DNA of 64,000 nucleotides from an uncultured Tenacibaculum sp. (GTDB lineage Bacteria > Bacteroidota > Bacteroidia > Flavobacteriales > Flavobacteriaceae): the NCBI GenBank assembly GCA_947492185.1, contig CANLMR010000001.1, positions 930,001 to 994,000 on the forward strand. The letters run 5' to 3'. The notes under the pieces are model-generated. The model saw only the letters and a list, made by a program, of their open reading frames with translations, did not search any database and was not told where the DNA came from. Positions 38,575-47,305 of the stretch are shown piece by piece. Made by a program: the position numbers and the translations under genes. Positions within the stretch are counted from its first letter, which is position 1; every line of letters begins with the position of its first letter.

Positions 38575-39867
38575 ATGAGTACGCAAAAATTTGAAACTTT
38601 AGCATTACATGCAGGACACGATGTCCAACAAACATTAGGAACAAGAGCAGTTCCAATTTATCAATCTAGCTCTTATGTGTTTAATAACTCAGATCATGCA
38701 GCAAATCTATTTTCATTAAAAGAATTAGGTTTTATTTACACACGTCTGAATAATCCTACAAATCAAATACTACAAGATCGCCTAGCTGCCTTAGAAGGTG
38801 GTGTTGGAGCTGTAGTATTTGCTTCGGGAACTGCTGCAATTTCAACAGGATTATTAACGTTATTAAAGGCCGGAGATCATATTGTCGCATCTAGTAGCTT
38901 GTACGGAGGAACGTATAATTTATTAAAAGTTACCTTACCAAGATTAGGAATTACAACCACATTTGTAGATGCTTCAAACCCAGAGAACTTTAAGGAAGCT
39001 GTTCAGGAAAATACGAGAGCTTTCTTTGTTGAATCGTTAGGAAATCCAAAACTTGATGTATTAGATTTAGAAGGAATTGCTGAGGTTTCAAAAGTAGCAA
39101 AAGTTCCGTTTATTGTTGATAATACGGTAGCTACGCCATCGTTATTAAATCCGCTAAAACACGGAGCTAATATTGTAATTCATTCACTTACAAAATATAT
39201 TGGCGGACAAGGAAACTCTTTAGGAGGAGTAATTATCGATGGTGGAAATTTTGATTGGGATAATGGAAAGTTTCCTGAATTTACAGAGCCATCGGCAGGA
39301 TATCACGGATTAAAATATTATGAAACACTTGGGCAGTTATCATTCACTTTTAAATTAATTCTTGAAGGATTAAGAGATTTCGGAGGAGCGTTAAGTCCAA
39401 CGAACGCATTCCAAATTATTCAAGGTTTAGAAACGCTAGGTGTTCGAATCAAGCAACATAGTGAAAACGCGTTAGCTTTAGCAAAATGGTTAGAGCAGCA
39501 AGAAGAAGTTGCTTGGGTAAATTATCCTGGATTAGAAAGCAGTCCATATAAAAAATTAGCAGATAAATATTTACCGAAAGGTCAAAGTGGAATTGTAACC
39601 TTCGGTGTAAAAGGAGGATACGAAAGCGCGAAAACAGTAGCAGATAATACTGAGCTATTCTCATTACTCGCGAATATTGGAGATACAAAATCTTTAATTA
39701 TTCATCCAGCGAGTACAACTCATCAGCAATTAACAGATGAAGAACAAGAAGCTTCTGGAGTAACGAAAGATTTAATTCGTTTATCTGTTGGAATTGAAAA
39801 TCTTGAAGATTTAAAACAAGATTTACAAGAAGCATTTGCTAAAATTTCAAAATCAGTTTTAGCGTAG
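38575..39867 (+). CDS. metY: O-acetylhomoserine aminocarboxypropyltransferase (sulfhydrylase)
   Basis: A 430-residue Cys/Met-metabolism PLP enzyme that makes homocysteine directly from O-acetylhomoserine and sulfide. PLP lysine is in [12 protein letters not shown]; the family segment [25 protein letters not shown] opens the protein, and the length (about 430) with a mid-protein insertion is typical of MetY rather than MetB/MetZ. It is under the SAM riboswitch and 4 bp ahead of the MetX-AK-HSD fusion that would supply its substrate. Confidence 0.93.
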   Translation: MSTQKFETLALHAGHDVQQTLGTRAVPIYQSSSYVFNNSDHAANLFSLKELGFIYTRLNNPTNQILQDRLAALEGGVGAVVFASGTAAISTGLLTLLKAGDHIVASSSLYGGTYNLLKVTLPRLGITTTFVDASNPENFKEAVQENTRAFFVESLGNPKLDVLDLEGIAEVSKVAKVPFIVDNTVATPSLLNPLKHGANIVIHSLTKYIGGQGNSLGGVIIDGGNFDWDNGKFPEFTEPSAGYHGLKYYETLGQLSFTFKLILEGLRDFGGALSPTNAFQIIQGLETLGVRIKQHSENALALAKWLEQQEEVAWVNYPGLESSPYKKLADKYLPKGQSGIVTFGVKGGYESAKTVADNTELFSLLANIGDTKSLIIHPASTTHQQLTDEEQEASGVTKDLIRLSVGIENLEDLKQDLQEAFAKISKSVLA

Positions 39868-39871
39868 TACT

Positions 39872-42800
39872 GTGAAAAACAATTTATCTCATATAAATAT
39901 TCTTAGTTATGTTACTGAGAGTGGTACTCAGTTCTCTGATATACGATTAAGTTATCAATTATTTGGAAGAGAATTGGGTACTGCACCAGTAATTCTAGTA
40001 AATCATGCGTTAACAGGAAATAGCAATGTAGCTGGAGATTCTGGATGGTGGAAAGATATTATTGGAGTAGATAAAGTTATTGATATCAATTCATATTCTA
40101 TTCTTTGTTTTAATATTCCAGGAAACGGTTATGACGATTTTTTAATCGACGATTATAAAAGTTTTGCAGCTAGAGATATTGCAAAAATTTTCCTTTTAGG
40201 GTTGAAAGAGTTAGGGGTTGAACAATTGTTCGCTTTAGTTGGAGGATCACTTGGTGGAGGAATTGCTTGGGAAATGGCAGTTTTACATCCAAATATTACC
40301 AAGCATTTAATTCCGATTGCTACAGACTGGAAATCTACAGATTGGTTAATTGCAAATTGTCAAATTCAGGAATTATTTCTAACAAATTCAAATAACCCAG
40401 TACATGATGCTAGAATGCATGCAATGTTGTGTTATCGAACCCCTGAATCATTTAAGCAACGATTTCATCGAAGTAAAAATGAAGAATCAGCTTTGTTTAA
40501 TGTAGAAAGTTGGTTGTTGCATCACGGGAAAAAATTGCAAGAAAGATATCAGTTAGCTTCTTATAAATTGATGAATCAATTATTGAAAACGATTGATGTT
40601 ACAAATGGAAATAAAGATGAGGATAAGCTAGCAAATATCAATGCAGAAATTCACATCATAGGAGTAGATTCTGACTTGTTTTTTACCGCAGAAGAGAACA
40701 GAGAAACGTTTAAAGAATTAGCACAAAATAATGCTAATGTAACGTATAATGAGATTAATTCAGTGCATGGACACGATGCGTTTTTAATCGAATACGATCA
40801 ATTAGAAAACATATTTACACCAATATTTAACGAGAACGAAAAGACTAAAAAAATGAAGGTTTTAAAGTTTGGAGGGAAATCATTATCAAACGAAGGAATA
40901 TCAAAAGTCATAGATATTATTGAAAGTAAAATAGATAGTGGTGATAGAATTACAGTAGTTGTTTCTGCTAGAGGAAATGCTACAAATGAATTAGAATCAA
41001 TATTACAAAAAGCTTCTTCAAGTGAAGTATATCAAGAACAATTAGAGGCATTTAAATTAAGTCAGAGACAAATTACTCCGTTATTAGATTTTAGTACAGA
41101 GTTTAACAAACTAGAGAAATTGTTAGAAGGAGTTAGTTTGTTGGAGGATTTTAGTACAAAAGTAAAAGATGAAGTATTAGCTCAAGGTGAATTAATTGCC
41201 ATAAAAACGGTAACTGAGTTATTACAACAACGAGGTATAAATGCTAATGCTACCGATGCTCGCTTATTGCTAAAAACAGATGAGAGTTTTGGAAATGCAC
41301 AACCTATAGAAGGAGTTTCTAAAGAGAATATTGTCAACTATTATAAAAAACATAATGGTACAACAGTAAATGTAGTTTCTGGATTTATAGGTTCTAACTT
41401 AAAGAATGAAACAACAACTTTAGGTCGAAATGGAAGTAATTATACAGCATCATTATTAGCAAATTATTTAGATGCAGATGAATTACAAAACTATACACAT
41501 GTAGATGGAATATTTACAGCGAATCCTGATTTGGTTTCAGATGCAAAGAAAATAGAAGAATTATCATTTTCTGAAGCGAATGAATTAGCAAATTTTGGCG
41601 CGAATATTTTACATGCAAAAACCATAATACCATTAATTGAGAAGAATATCAATTTAAGAATCCTAAATACATTTAATCAAAAAGATGAAGGAACTTTAAT
41701 AACGGCAAAGTCTTCCGCAAAAGGAATCAAATCAATTTCTGTTTTAGATAATGTAGCCTTATTAAATTTTGAAGGAAGAGGTTTGTTAGGAAAAGTAGGT
41801 GTCGATGCAAGGATATTTAAATCTTTAGGAAGTCATGATATTAGTGTGAGCATTATTTCTCAAGGATCTTCTGAAAGAGGAATTGGATTGGTAGTGGATA
41901 AGGAGAAAGCGGAATTAGCTGTTAAAGCATTGAAGCATGAATTCGAGTATGACTTACAAACCAAAGATGTAAATCATATTAGTATTGTAAATGATGTTGC
42001 AGTAATTTCAATAATTGGTCAAGATTTAAGTGAGTTTCATTTACCATACAATGCGCTTATTCAGAATCAAATAGTTCCGTTATTGTTTAATAATACCATT
42101 ACTGGTAAAAATGTAAGTTTAGTTGTAAAGAAAGAAGAACTTCATAAAGCTGTAAATGTAATACATGGACAAATATTCGGAGTAGCTAAAAAAATAAATA
42201 TTGCTGTTTTTGGAAAAGGTCTAGTCGGAGGAACGTTAATTGAACAAATCATAAAAAGTACGCCTGCAATTTTAGATAGAAGAAAAATTCAACTGAATAT
42301 TTTCGCAGTTGCAAATTCTAAAAAGGTATTGCTTTCTAAATATGGAGTAGACGAAAATTGGCAAACGAAATTAAATGAAAGTTCGATTGATAGTTCTGTA
42401 GATGAAGTTATTGATTTTGCTAAAGCTCATCATTTAGAAAATCTAATTGCTGTAGATAATACTGCGAATCAAGATTTTATAGAGAATTATATTCCTTTAG
42501 TTGAAAATGGGTTCGATTTAGTTTCGTCGAACAAAATAGCTAATACTGTTTCTCATTCTTTTTACAAAAAACTAAGACAAGTTTTAGATAGTAATAAGAA
42601 AACATATCTCTATGAAACTAATGTTGGAGCTGGTTTACCTTTAATCGATACCATTAAGTTATTACATGATTCTGGAGAAAATATTACCCGAATAAGAGGT
42701 GTGTTTTCTGGTTCATTAAGTTTTATTTTCAATAAATACTCAGAAGAAAATGTGCCATTTGAAACTGTACTGAAAGAGGCAATAGCGAATGGATATACCG

Positions 42801-43261
42801 AACCAGATCCTAGAGAAGATTTATGCGGAAATGATGTAGCAAGGAAACTTTTGATTTTAGCGAGAGAACTTGATTTAGAAAACGAATTTGAAGACATCCA
42901 TATTGAGAATTTAATTCCAGAAGAGTTCAGAGATTCAAGTGCATCTGAGTTTATTGATAATTGTGATAAACTAAATGATCATTTTAATAAAATTAAAAAT
43001 GGTCAGAAGGAAAATCATGTTTTACGATATATAGGAGATTTACATGGAGACCTTCAACAAACTAAAGGAAATTTAGATGTAAAACTAGTTTCTGTAGCAG
43101 AAAACACTCCTTTAGGAAGTTTAAAAGGATCAGATGCAATTTTTGAAATATATACAGAATCTTATGGAGACCAACCGATAGTTATTCAAGGTGCAGGTGC
43201 AGGAGCAGAAGTTACGGCAAGAGGTGTTTTCGGAGATATTTTAAGATTAACCAAAAAATAA
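39872..43261 (+). CDS. metX-thrA: MetX-aspartokinase-homoserine dehydrogenase triple fusion
   Basis: An 1129-residue chain with three parts. Residues 1-327: MetX alpha/beta-hydrolase with nucleophile S126 (GGSLGGG), Asp in VDSD (266-268) and H301 (GHDAFL), all intact. Residues 328 to about 640: aspartokinase fold, then ACT repeats to about 770. From about 774: homoserine dehydrogenase with GKGLVGG, TNVGAGLP and EPDPREDLCGNDVARK intact. In the kinase part KFGGTS reads KFGGKS (K336), GRNGSD reads GRNGSN (N523), and TDVDG reads THVDG (H543), so kinase activity is doubtful. The predicted product is O-acetylhomoserine. GTG start, 4 bp after metY. Confidence 0.9.
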   Translation: MKNNLSHINILSYVTESGTQFSDIRLSYQLFGRELGTAPVILVNHALTGNSNVAGDSGWWKDIIGVDKVIDINSYSILCFNIPGNGYDDFLIDDYKSFAARDIAKIFLLGLKELGVEQLFALVGGSLGGGIAWEMAVLHPNITKHLIPIATDWKSTDWLIANCQIQELFLTNSNNPVHDARMHAMLCYRTPESFKQRFHRSKNEESALFNVESWLLHHGKKLQERYQLASYKLMNQLLKTIDVTNGNKDEDKLANINAEIHIIGVDSDLFFTAEENRETFKELAQNNANVTYNEINSVHGHDAFLIEYDQLENIFTPIFNENEKTKKMKVLKFGGKSLSNEGISKVIDIIESKIDSGDRITVVVSARGNATNELESILQKASSSEVYQEQLEAFKLSQRQITPLLDFSTEFNKLEKLLEGVSLLEDFSTKVKDEVLAQGELIAIKTVTELLQQRGINANATDARLLLKTDESFGNAQPIEGVSKENIVNYYKKHNGTTVNVVSGFIGSNLKNETTTLGRNGSNYTASLLANYLDADELQNYTHVDGIFTANPDLVSDAKKIEELSFSEANELANFGANILHAKTIIPLIEKNINLRILNTFNQKDEGTLITAKSSAKGIKSISVLDNVALLNFEGRGLLGKVGVDARIFKSLGSHDISVSIISQGSSERGIGLVVDKEKAELAVKALKHEFEYDLQTKDVNHISIVNDVAVISIIGQDLSEFHLPYNALIQNQIVPLLFNNTITGKNVSLVVKKEELHKAVNVIHGQIFGVAKKINIAVFGKGLVGGTLIEQIIKSTPAILDRRKIQLNIFAVANSKKVLLSKYGVDENWQTKLNESSIDSSVDEVIDFAKAHHLENLIAVDNTANQDFIENYIPLVENGFDLVSSNKIANTVSHSFYKKLRQVLDSNKKTYLYETNVGAGLPLIDTIKLLHDSGENITRIRGVFSGSLSFIFNKYSEENVPFETVLKEAIANGYTEPDPREDLCGNDVARKLLILARELDLENEFEDIHIENLIPEEFRDSSASEFIDNCDKLNDHFNKIKNGQKENHVLRYIGDLHGDLQQTKGNLDVKLVSVAENTPLGSLKGSDAIFEIYTESYGDQPIVIQGAGAGAEVTARGVFGDILRLTKK

Positions 43262-43265
43262 TAAA

Positions 43266-43688
43266 ATGAATATTGAATTATCCAATTATAACAAACATTT
43301 AGTTTTTGAAGCTAAAAACCAAACCGGTTATTCATTACTAGTCGGACAAACTGTGGATCATACCCAAGTAAATGCGATTCGTCCTATGGAGTTAATGTTA
43401 GTGAGTTTAGCAAGTTGCAGTAGTATTGATGTTGTAAAGATTTTAAATAAACAAAAGGTTTTTGATTTTGAGTATAATGTTTCAATTGATGCTTCTAGAG
43501 AAGAAAATCAAATTCCATCAATCTTTAAAGAAATTACAATTACTTACAGTTTCGATGGTGAAATAAGCAGTAATAAAGTGAAAAAAGCAACAAATCTAGC
43601 ATTAGAAAAGTATTGTTCAGTAGCAAAAATTATAGAGCAAACGGCTAAGATTAATTATAAAGTAGTTTTAAACAAGGAGGAAATATGA
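43266..43688 (+). CDS. OsmC/Ohr family protein
   Basis: A 140-residue OsmC-fold protein. The family's reactive-cysteine helix is visible as MELMLVSLASCSSIDVVKIL, but the first cysteine/Arg region of true peroxidases is not obvious. The members perform thiol-dependent hydroperoxide reduction; in a sulfur operon a role protecting or handling thiols is plausible. It is linked to metZ by an ATGA overlap and lies 4 bp after the fusion gene. Confidence 0.85.
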   Translation: MNIELSNYNKHLVFEAKNQTGYSLLVGQTVDHTQVNAIRPMELMLVSLASCSSIDVVKILNKQKVFDFEYNVSIDASREENQIPSIFKEITITYSFDGEISSNKVKKATNLALEKYCSVAKIIEQTAKINYKVVLNKEEI

Positions 43689-44851
43689 GCCAGAATTTCG
43701 AAACACAAGCGGTAAGAATTCAAACAGAAAGATCTCAGTTTTCTGAGCATTCAACGCCATTATATTTAACATCGAGTTTTATTTTTGATGATGCCGAAGA
43801 CATGAGAGCTTCATTTGCGGAAGAAAAACAACGTAATCTATATAGCCGATTTTCAAATCCAAATACGACTGAGTTTGTAGACAAAATTGTTGCTATGGAA
43901 GGAGCAGAGGCTGGTTATGCTTTCGCAACAGGAATGTCTGCGGTGTTTTCAACTTTTGCAGCATTGTTAAATTCAGGAGATCATATTGTTTCTTCTCGTT
44001 CTGTGTTTGGATCTACTCATAGTTTGTTTACAAAGTATTTACCAAAATGGAATATTGAAACGAGTTATTTCAAGGTAAATGAAGTAGATAAAGTAGAATC
44101 TTTGATTCAACCGAATACTAAAATATTATATGCAGAATCGCCAACAAATCCTGCTGTTGATATTTTAGATTTAGAGTTATTATCAACTATAGCTAAAAAA
44201 CACAATTTGTTATTAGTTGTCGATAATTGTTTTGCTACACCATACCTTCAGAATCCTATTAAGTTTGGTGCTGATTTGGTAATTCATTCAGCAACTAAGT
44301 TAATTGATGGACAAGGTCGTGTTTTAGGTGGAGTTACAGTTGGAAAGGCTGATTTGGTTAGAGAAATCTATTTGTTTTCAAGAAATACTGGACCGGCAAT
44401 GTCACCATTCAATGCTTGGGTACTTTCTAAAAGTTTAGAGACTTTGGCCGTTAGAGCAGATAAGCATTGTGAAAATGCATTAAAAGTTGCCGAGTTTTTA
44501 GAGAATCATCCAGAAGTGAATTTTGTGAAATATCCGTTTTTGAAATCTCATCCTCAATATGAAGTTGCGAAAAGGCAAATGCGTTTGGGTGGTAATATTG
44601 TAGCATTTGAAATTAAAGGTGGAGTAGAAGCAGGGAGAAGGTTTTTAGATCGAATTAAGTTATGTTCGTTATCTGCCAATTTAGGAGATAGTAGAACAAT
44701 TGTTACACACCCTTCATCTACAACCCATAGTAAATTAAGTACAGAAGATCGATTAGAGGTAGGAATTACAGATGGTTTAGTGAGATGTTCGGTAGGATTG
44801 GAATTTGTAGATGATGTAATTGAAGATTTAAACCAAGCTTTGAATAATTAA
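43685..44851 (+). CDS. metZ: O-succinyl/O-acetylhomoserine sulfhydrylase (MetZ-like)
   Basis: A 388-residue PLP enzyme of the Cys/Met-metabolism family. PLP lysine is in IHSATKLIDGQGR, the pattern of MetZ. It would make homocysteine from an acylated homoserine and sulfide, in parallel with MetY. The acyl donor in this genome is probably acetyl, since the acyltransferase upstream is MetX; the succinyl label comes from family naming. Start overlaps the osmC stop (ATGA). Confidence 0.88.
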   Translation: MSQNFETQAVRIQTERSQFSEHSTPLYLTSSFIFDDAEDMRASFAEEKQRNLYSRFSNPNTTEFVDKIVAMEGAEAGYAFATGMSAVFSTFAALLNSGDHIVSSRSVFGSTHSLFTKYLPKWNIETSYFKVNEVDKVESLIQPNTKILYAESPTNPAVDILDLELLSTIAKKHNLLLVVDNCFATPYLQNPIKFGADLVIHSATKLIDGQGRVLGGVTVGKADLVREIYLFSRNTGPAMSPFNAWVLSKSLETLAVRADKHCENALKVAEFLENHPEVNFVKYPFLKSHPQYEVAKRQMRLGGNIVAFEIKGGVEAGRRFLDRIKLCSLSANLGDSRTIVTHPSSTTHSKLSTEDRLEVGITDGLVRCSVGLEFVDDVIEDLNQALNN

Positions 44852-44867
44852 TTAAAAGAAGAAAGTA

Positions 44868-44875
44868 TATATTTG
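44868..44875 (+). promoter_or_regulatory. -7 box almost touching the Rrf2 start codon
   Basis: TATATTTG, a full consensus match, ends 4 bp before the ATG at 44880. A transcript from it would start at or near the ATG. The nearest TTTG upstream is 25 bp away, too far for a good -33. Confidence 0.4.
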
Positions 44876-44879
44876 TAAT

Positions 44880-45287
44880 ATGCTTTCTAAAAAGACAAAA
44901 TATGGTATAAAAGCACTCACTTTTATTGCTAGGCAAGAAAAAGGAGTTAAGGTTCAGATAGCTACAATATCTGAAAGCGAAAATATATCACATAAATTTT
45001 TAGAAAGTATCTTACTTACCTTAAGAAAAGCAGGCGTTTTAGGAGCCAAAAAAGGAAAAGGAGGCGGATATTATTTATTACAAGAAGCTTCCGAAGTTAA
45101 AATGACAAAAGTGATTAGAACACTTGAAGGTCCCATTGCAATGGTTCCTTGTGTGAGTCTAAATTTTTATGAAAAGTGTGCTGATTGTCCAGATGAAGAC
45201 AAATGTTCCGTTCATAAATTAATGATTCAAGTTCGTGATAACACCCTTGATATCCTAAGAAATACAACACTTGCAGACTTAGTATAG
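44880..45287 (+). CDS. Rrf2-family transcriptional regulator
   Basis: A 135-residue regulator with an N-terminal winged helix (MLSKKTKYGIKALTFIARQE; ISHKFLESILLTLRKAGVLGAKKGKGGGYYL). The C-terminal part has four cysteines (PCVSLNFYEKCADCPDEDKC), which could hold an iron-sulfur cluster as in IscR or act as a thiol switch. It sits between the methionine and cysteine operons, so cysteine- or sulfide-responsive control of the cys operon (CymR/CysR-like) is the natural inference. A candidate operator lies at 45380-45391. Confidence 0.9.
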   Translation: MLSKKTKYGIKALTFIARQEKGVKVQIATISESENISHKFLESILLTLRKAGVLGAKKGKGGGYYLLQEASEVKMTKVIRTLEGPIAMVPCVSLNFYEKCADCPDEDKCSVHKLMIQVRDNTLDILRNTTLADLV

Positions 45288-45328
45288 ATTTTACAAATAT
45301 TACCATAGTGTTAATTTTTCAACTTTAA

Positions 45329-45359
45329 TTTTGATATTAAATTTAGGAATGTATATTTG
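45329..45359 (+). promoter_or_regulatory. Promoter of the cys operon
   Basis: TTTTG (45329-45333), 18-bp spacer, TATATTTG (45352-45359): a near-ideal Bacteroidota -33/-7 pair, 34 bp before the first gene. Confidence 0.8.
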
Positions 45360-45379
45360 TTGAATATTAAAACCTACTA

Positions 45380-45391
45380 ACCCGATAGGGT
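45380..45391 (+). promoter_or_regulatory. Candidate Rrf2 operator ACCCGATAGGGT
   Basis: An inverted repeat (ACCC / GGGT around GATA), unusually GC-rich for this spacer, lies just after the expected transcription start and 2 bp before the ATG. A half-site-like CCTACTA precedes it (45373-45379). Position fits a repressor site. Assignment to the Rrf2 protein is inference. Confidence 0.5.
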
Positions 45392-45393
45392 AA

Positions 45394-45663
45394 ATGTATT
45401 TTAATAAAATGATTGTAGAGCAAGTAATAGAAAGTAAAATAAATTATAAAGACGATAAGGAATCCGAGAAACCTATCAGAAGTATTGTAAAGTCTATTAG
45501 CTGGCGTGCTGTTGGAACTTTAGATACTGTATTAATTTCTTGGATTATTACAGGTAAAATAGATACAGCGCTATCAATTGGAGCGATTGAATTAATAACT
45601 AAAATGATATTATACTTTTTTCACGAAAGAGTTTGGAATACCATTAAATGGGGTAAAAGATGA
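45394..45663 (+). CDS. DUF2061 small membrane protein
   Basis: An 89-residue protein whose core (SIVKSISWRAVGTLDTVLIS, later KMILYFFHERVWNTIKWG) is the DUF2061 signature with two membrane helices. Function is not established; the family recurs beside sulfate-assimilation genes. First gene of the cys operon; its stop overlaps the cysH start (ATGA). An internal ATG at 45409 is an alternative start. Confidence 0.88.
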   Translation: MYFNKMIVEQVIESKINYKDDKESEKPIRSIVKSISWRAVGTLDTVLISWIITGKIDTALSIGAIELITKMILYFFHERVWNTIKWGKR

Positions 45664-46283
45664 GTTTAGAAAAAATAGATATAGTAGAAATAAATAATCA
45701 ACTGGAAGGAAAATCTCCGGAGGAAATCATAAAATGGAGTTTGAGTATTGCTAAAAATCCGGTAATCACTACAAATTTCAGACCTTATGAAAGTGCGATT
45801 TTACATCTCGTAGTTTCTCAAAACAAAGATATTCCTGTGGTTTGGTGTGATACGGGTTACAATACACCTCAAACTTATAAGCATGCTGAGGAGCTAATTC
45901 ATAGTTTACAGTTGAATGTTCATTTATACGTTCCAAAGCAAACGAGCGCTCATAGAGATATCGTATTGGGATTACCGACTATTGATGATCCGAATCATGC
46001 AATTTTTACTGAACAAGTAAAATTAGAGCCTTTTAAAAGAGCAATGAATGAACATCAACCAGATGTGTGGTTTACGAATTTAAGAAAGGGTCAAACTGCA
46101 TTTAGAGATAGTATTGATGTAATTTCTGAAAGTAAAGATGGCGTTATAAAAGTGAGTCCGTTTTATAATTTTTCTGATGAAGAATTAGATAAATATCTTG
46201 AAAAATATAACCTGCCAAATGAATTTAAATATTTCGATCCAACAAAGGTAGAAAGTAATAGAGAATGTGGTTTACATATTTAA
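45660..46283 (+). CDS. cysH: Phosphoadenylyl-sulfate reductase CysH (cluster-free type)
   Basis: A 207-residue reductase that turns activated sulfate into sulfite with thioredoxin. The substrate loop and the PP-loop fold are visible (DTGYNTPQTYKHAEEL; WFTNLRKGQTAFR). The catalytic cysteine is in the C-terminal SNRECGLHI. The two CC pairs that hold the 4Fe-4S cluster of bacterial APS reductases are absent, so it should prefer PAPS, like E. coli CysH, unless it resembles the cluster-free APS reductases (APR-B). Confidence 0.92.
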   Translation: MSLEKIDIVEINNQLEGKSPEEIIKWSLSIAKNPVITTNFRPYESAILHLVVSQNKDIPVVWCDTGYNTPQTYKHAEELIHSLQLNVHLYVPKQTSAHRDIVLGLPTIDDPNHAIFTEQVKLEPFKRAMNEHQPDVWFTNLRKGQTAFRDSIDVISESKDGVIKVSPFYNFSDEELDKYLEKYNLPNEFKYFDPTKVESNRECGLHI

Positions 46284-46294
46284 AAAATAGTGTA

Positions 46295-47200
46295 ATGAAT
46301 ACAAATATTTTAAGAGTAGGAGCATTAGAAAGTGAAGCGATATACATTTTTAGAGAAGTAGTTGCACAATTTGAAAAACCTGTGTTGTTATTTTCTGGAG
46401 GAAAAGATAGCATCACTTTAGTAAGATTAGCTCAAAAAGCATTTTATCCAGCAAAAATCCCATTCCCCTTAATGCATATTGATACGGGACATAATTTCCC
46501 GGAAACTATAGAGTTTAGAGATAGATTGGTGAAAGAATTAGATGTAGAGTTAATTGTGCGCAATGTTCAAGATAATATAGATGCAGGTAAAGTAAAAGAA
46601 GAAACTGGTAAATATTCAAGTCGAAATATTTTACAAACTGAAACTTTATTAGATGCTATTGAAGAATTTGGTTTCGATGCTTGTATTGGAGGAGCAAGAA
46701 GAGATGAAGAGAAGGCAAGAGCGAAAGAAAGAATTTTTTCTGTAAGAGACGATTTCGGACAATGGGATGAAAAGAATCAACGCCCAGAGTTATTCGATAT
46801 GTTAAATGGTAGAATCGATTTAGGTCAAAATGTTCGTGTATTTCCAATTTCAAACTGGACAGAACTGGATGTTTGGACCTATATTCAGAAAGAAGCTATA
46901 GAAATTCCTTCGATTTATTTTGCGCACAAAAGAAATACGTTTCTACGTGATGGTTTAATCTGGTCTGCAAATGATGAAGTGGTATATAGAGAAGACGACG
47001 AATTAATCGAAGAACGTACTGTTCGATTTAGAACAGTTGGAGATATGAGTTGTACTGCTGCTGTTCTATCTGAAGCAAGTAATATTGATAGAGTTGTAGA
47101 AGAAATTAGAGCTTCAACAATTTCTGAAAGAGGAGCAAGAATTGACGATAAACGATCTGAAGCGGCAATGGAAAAAAGAAAGCAGCAAGGGTATTTTTAA
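46295..47200 (+). CDS. cysD: Sulfate adenylyltransferase subunit 2
   Basis: A 301-residue ATP-sulfurylase catalytic subunit that makes APS from sulfate and ATP. The PP-loop is LLFSGGKDSITLVRLAQKAF; conserved DACIGGARRDEEKARAKER and FRTVGDMSCT follow. ATG at 46295 gives the standard start; a longer frame would overlap cysH. It is followed by a 105-bp gap with a long hairpin, then cysN. Confidence 0.96.
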   Translation: MNTNILRVGALESEAIYIFREVVAQFEKPVLLFSGGKDSITLVRLAQKAFYPAKIPFPLMHIDTGHNFPETIEFRDRLVKELDVELIVRNVQDNIDAGKVKEETGKYSSRNILQTETLLDAIEEFGFDACIGGARRDEEKARAKERIFSVRDDFGQWDEKNQRPELFDMLNGRIDLGQNVRVFPISNWTELDVWTYIQKEAIEIPSIYFAHKRNTFLRDGLIWSANDEVVYREDDELIEERTVRFRTVGDMSCTAAVLSEASNIDRVVEEIRASTISERGARIDDKRSEAAMEKRKQQGYF

Positions 47201-47222
47201 AAATAGAGTTAAAAACTTAAGA

Positions 47223-47289
47223 AGAGCAAAAGGCTGTAAGAAAGATATTTTTGGGGATTATTAATAACAAGCTTACAGCCCAATGCTCT
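47223..47289 (+). repeat. Long imperfect inverted repeat between cysD and cysN
   Basis: AGAGC (47223-47227) pairs with GCTCT (47285-47289) and GGCTGTAAG (47232-47240) with CTTACAGCC (47272-47280), separated by a 4x4 internal loop and a 31-nt terminal loop. There is no T-run, so it is not a classical terminator. It could stabilise mRNA, mark processing between cysD and cysN, or be a relic of an element. Confidence 0.75.
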
Positions 47290-47305
47290 CAAATAACAAT
47301 AGAAA

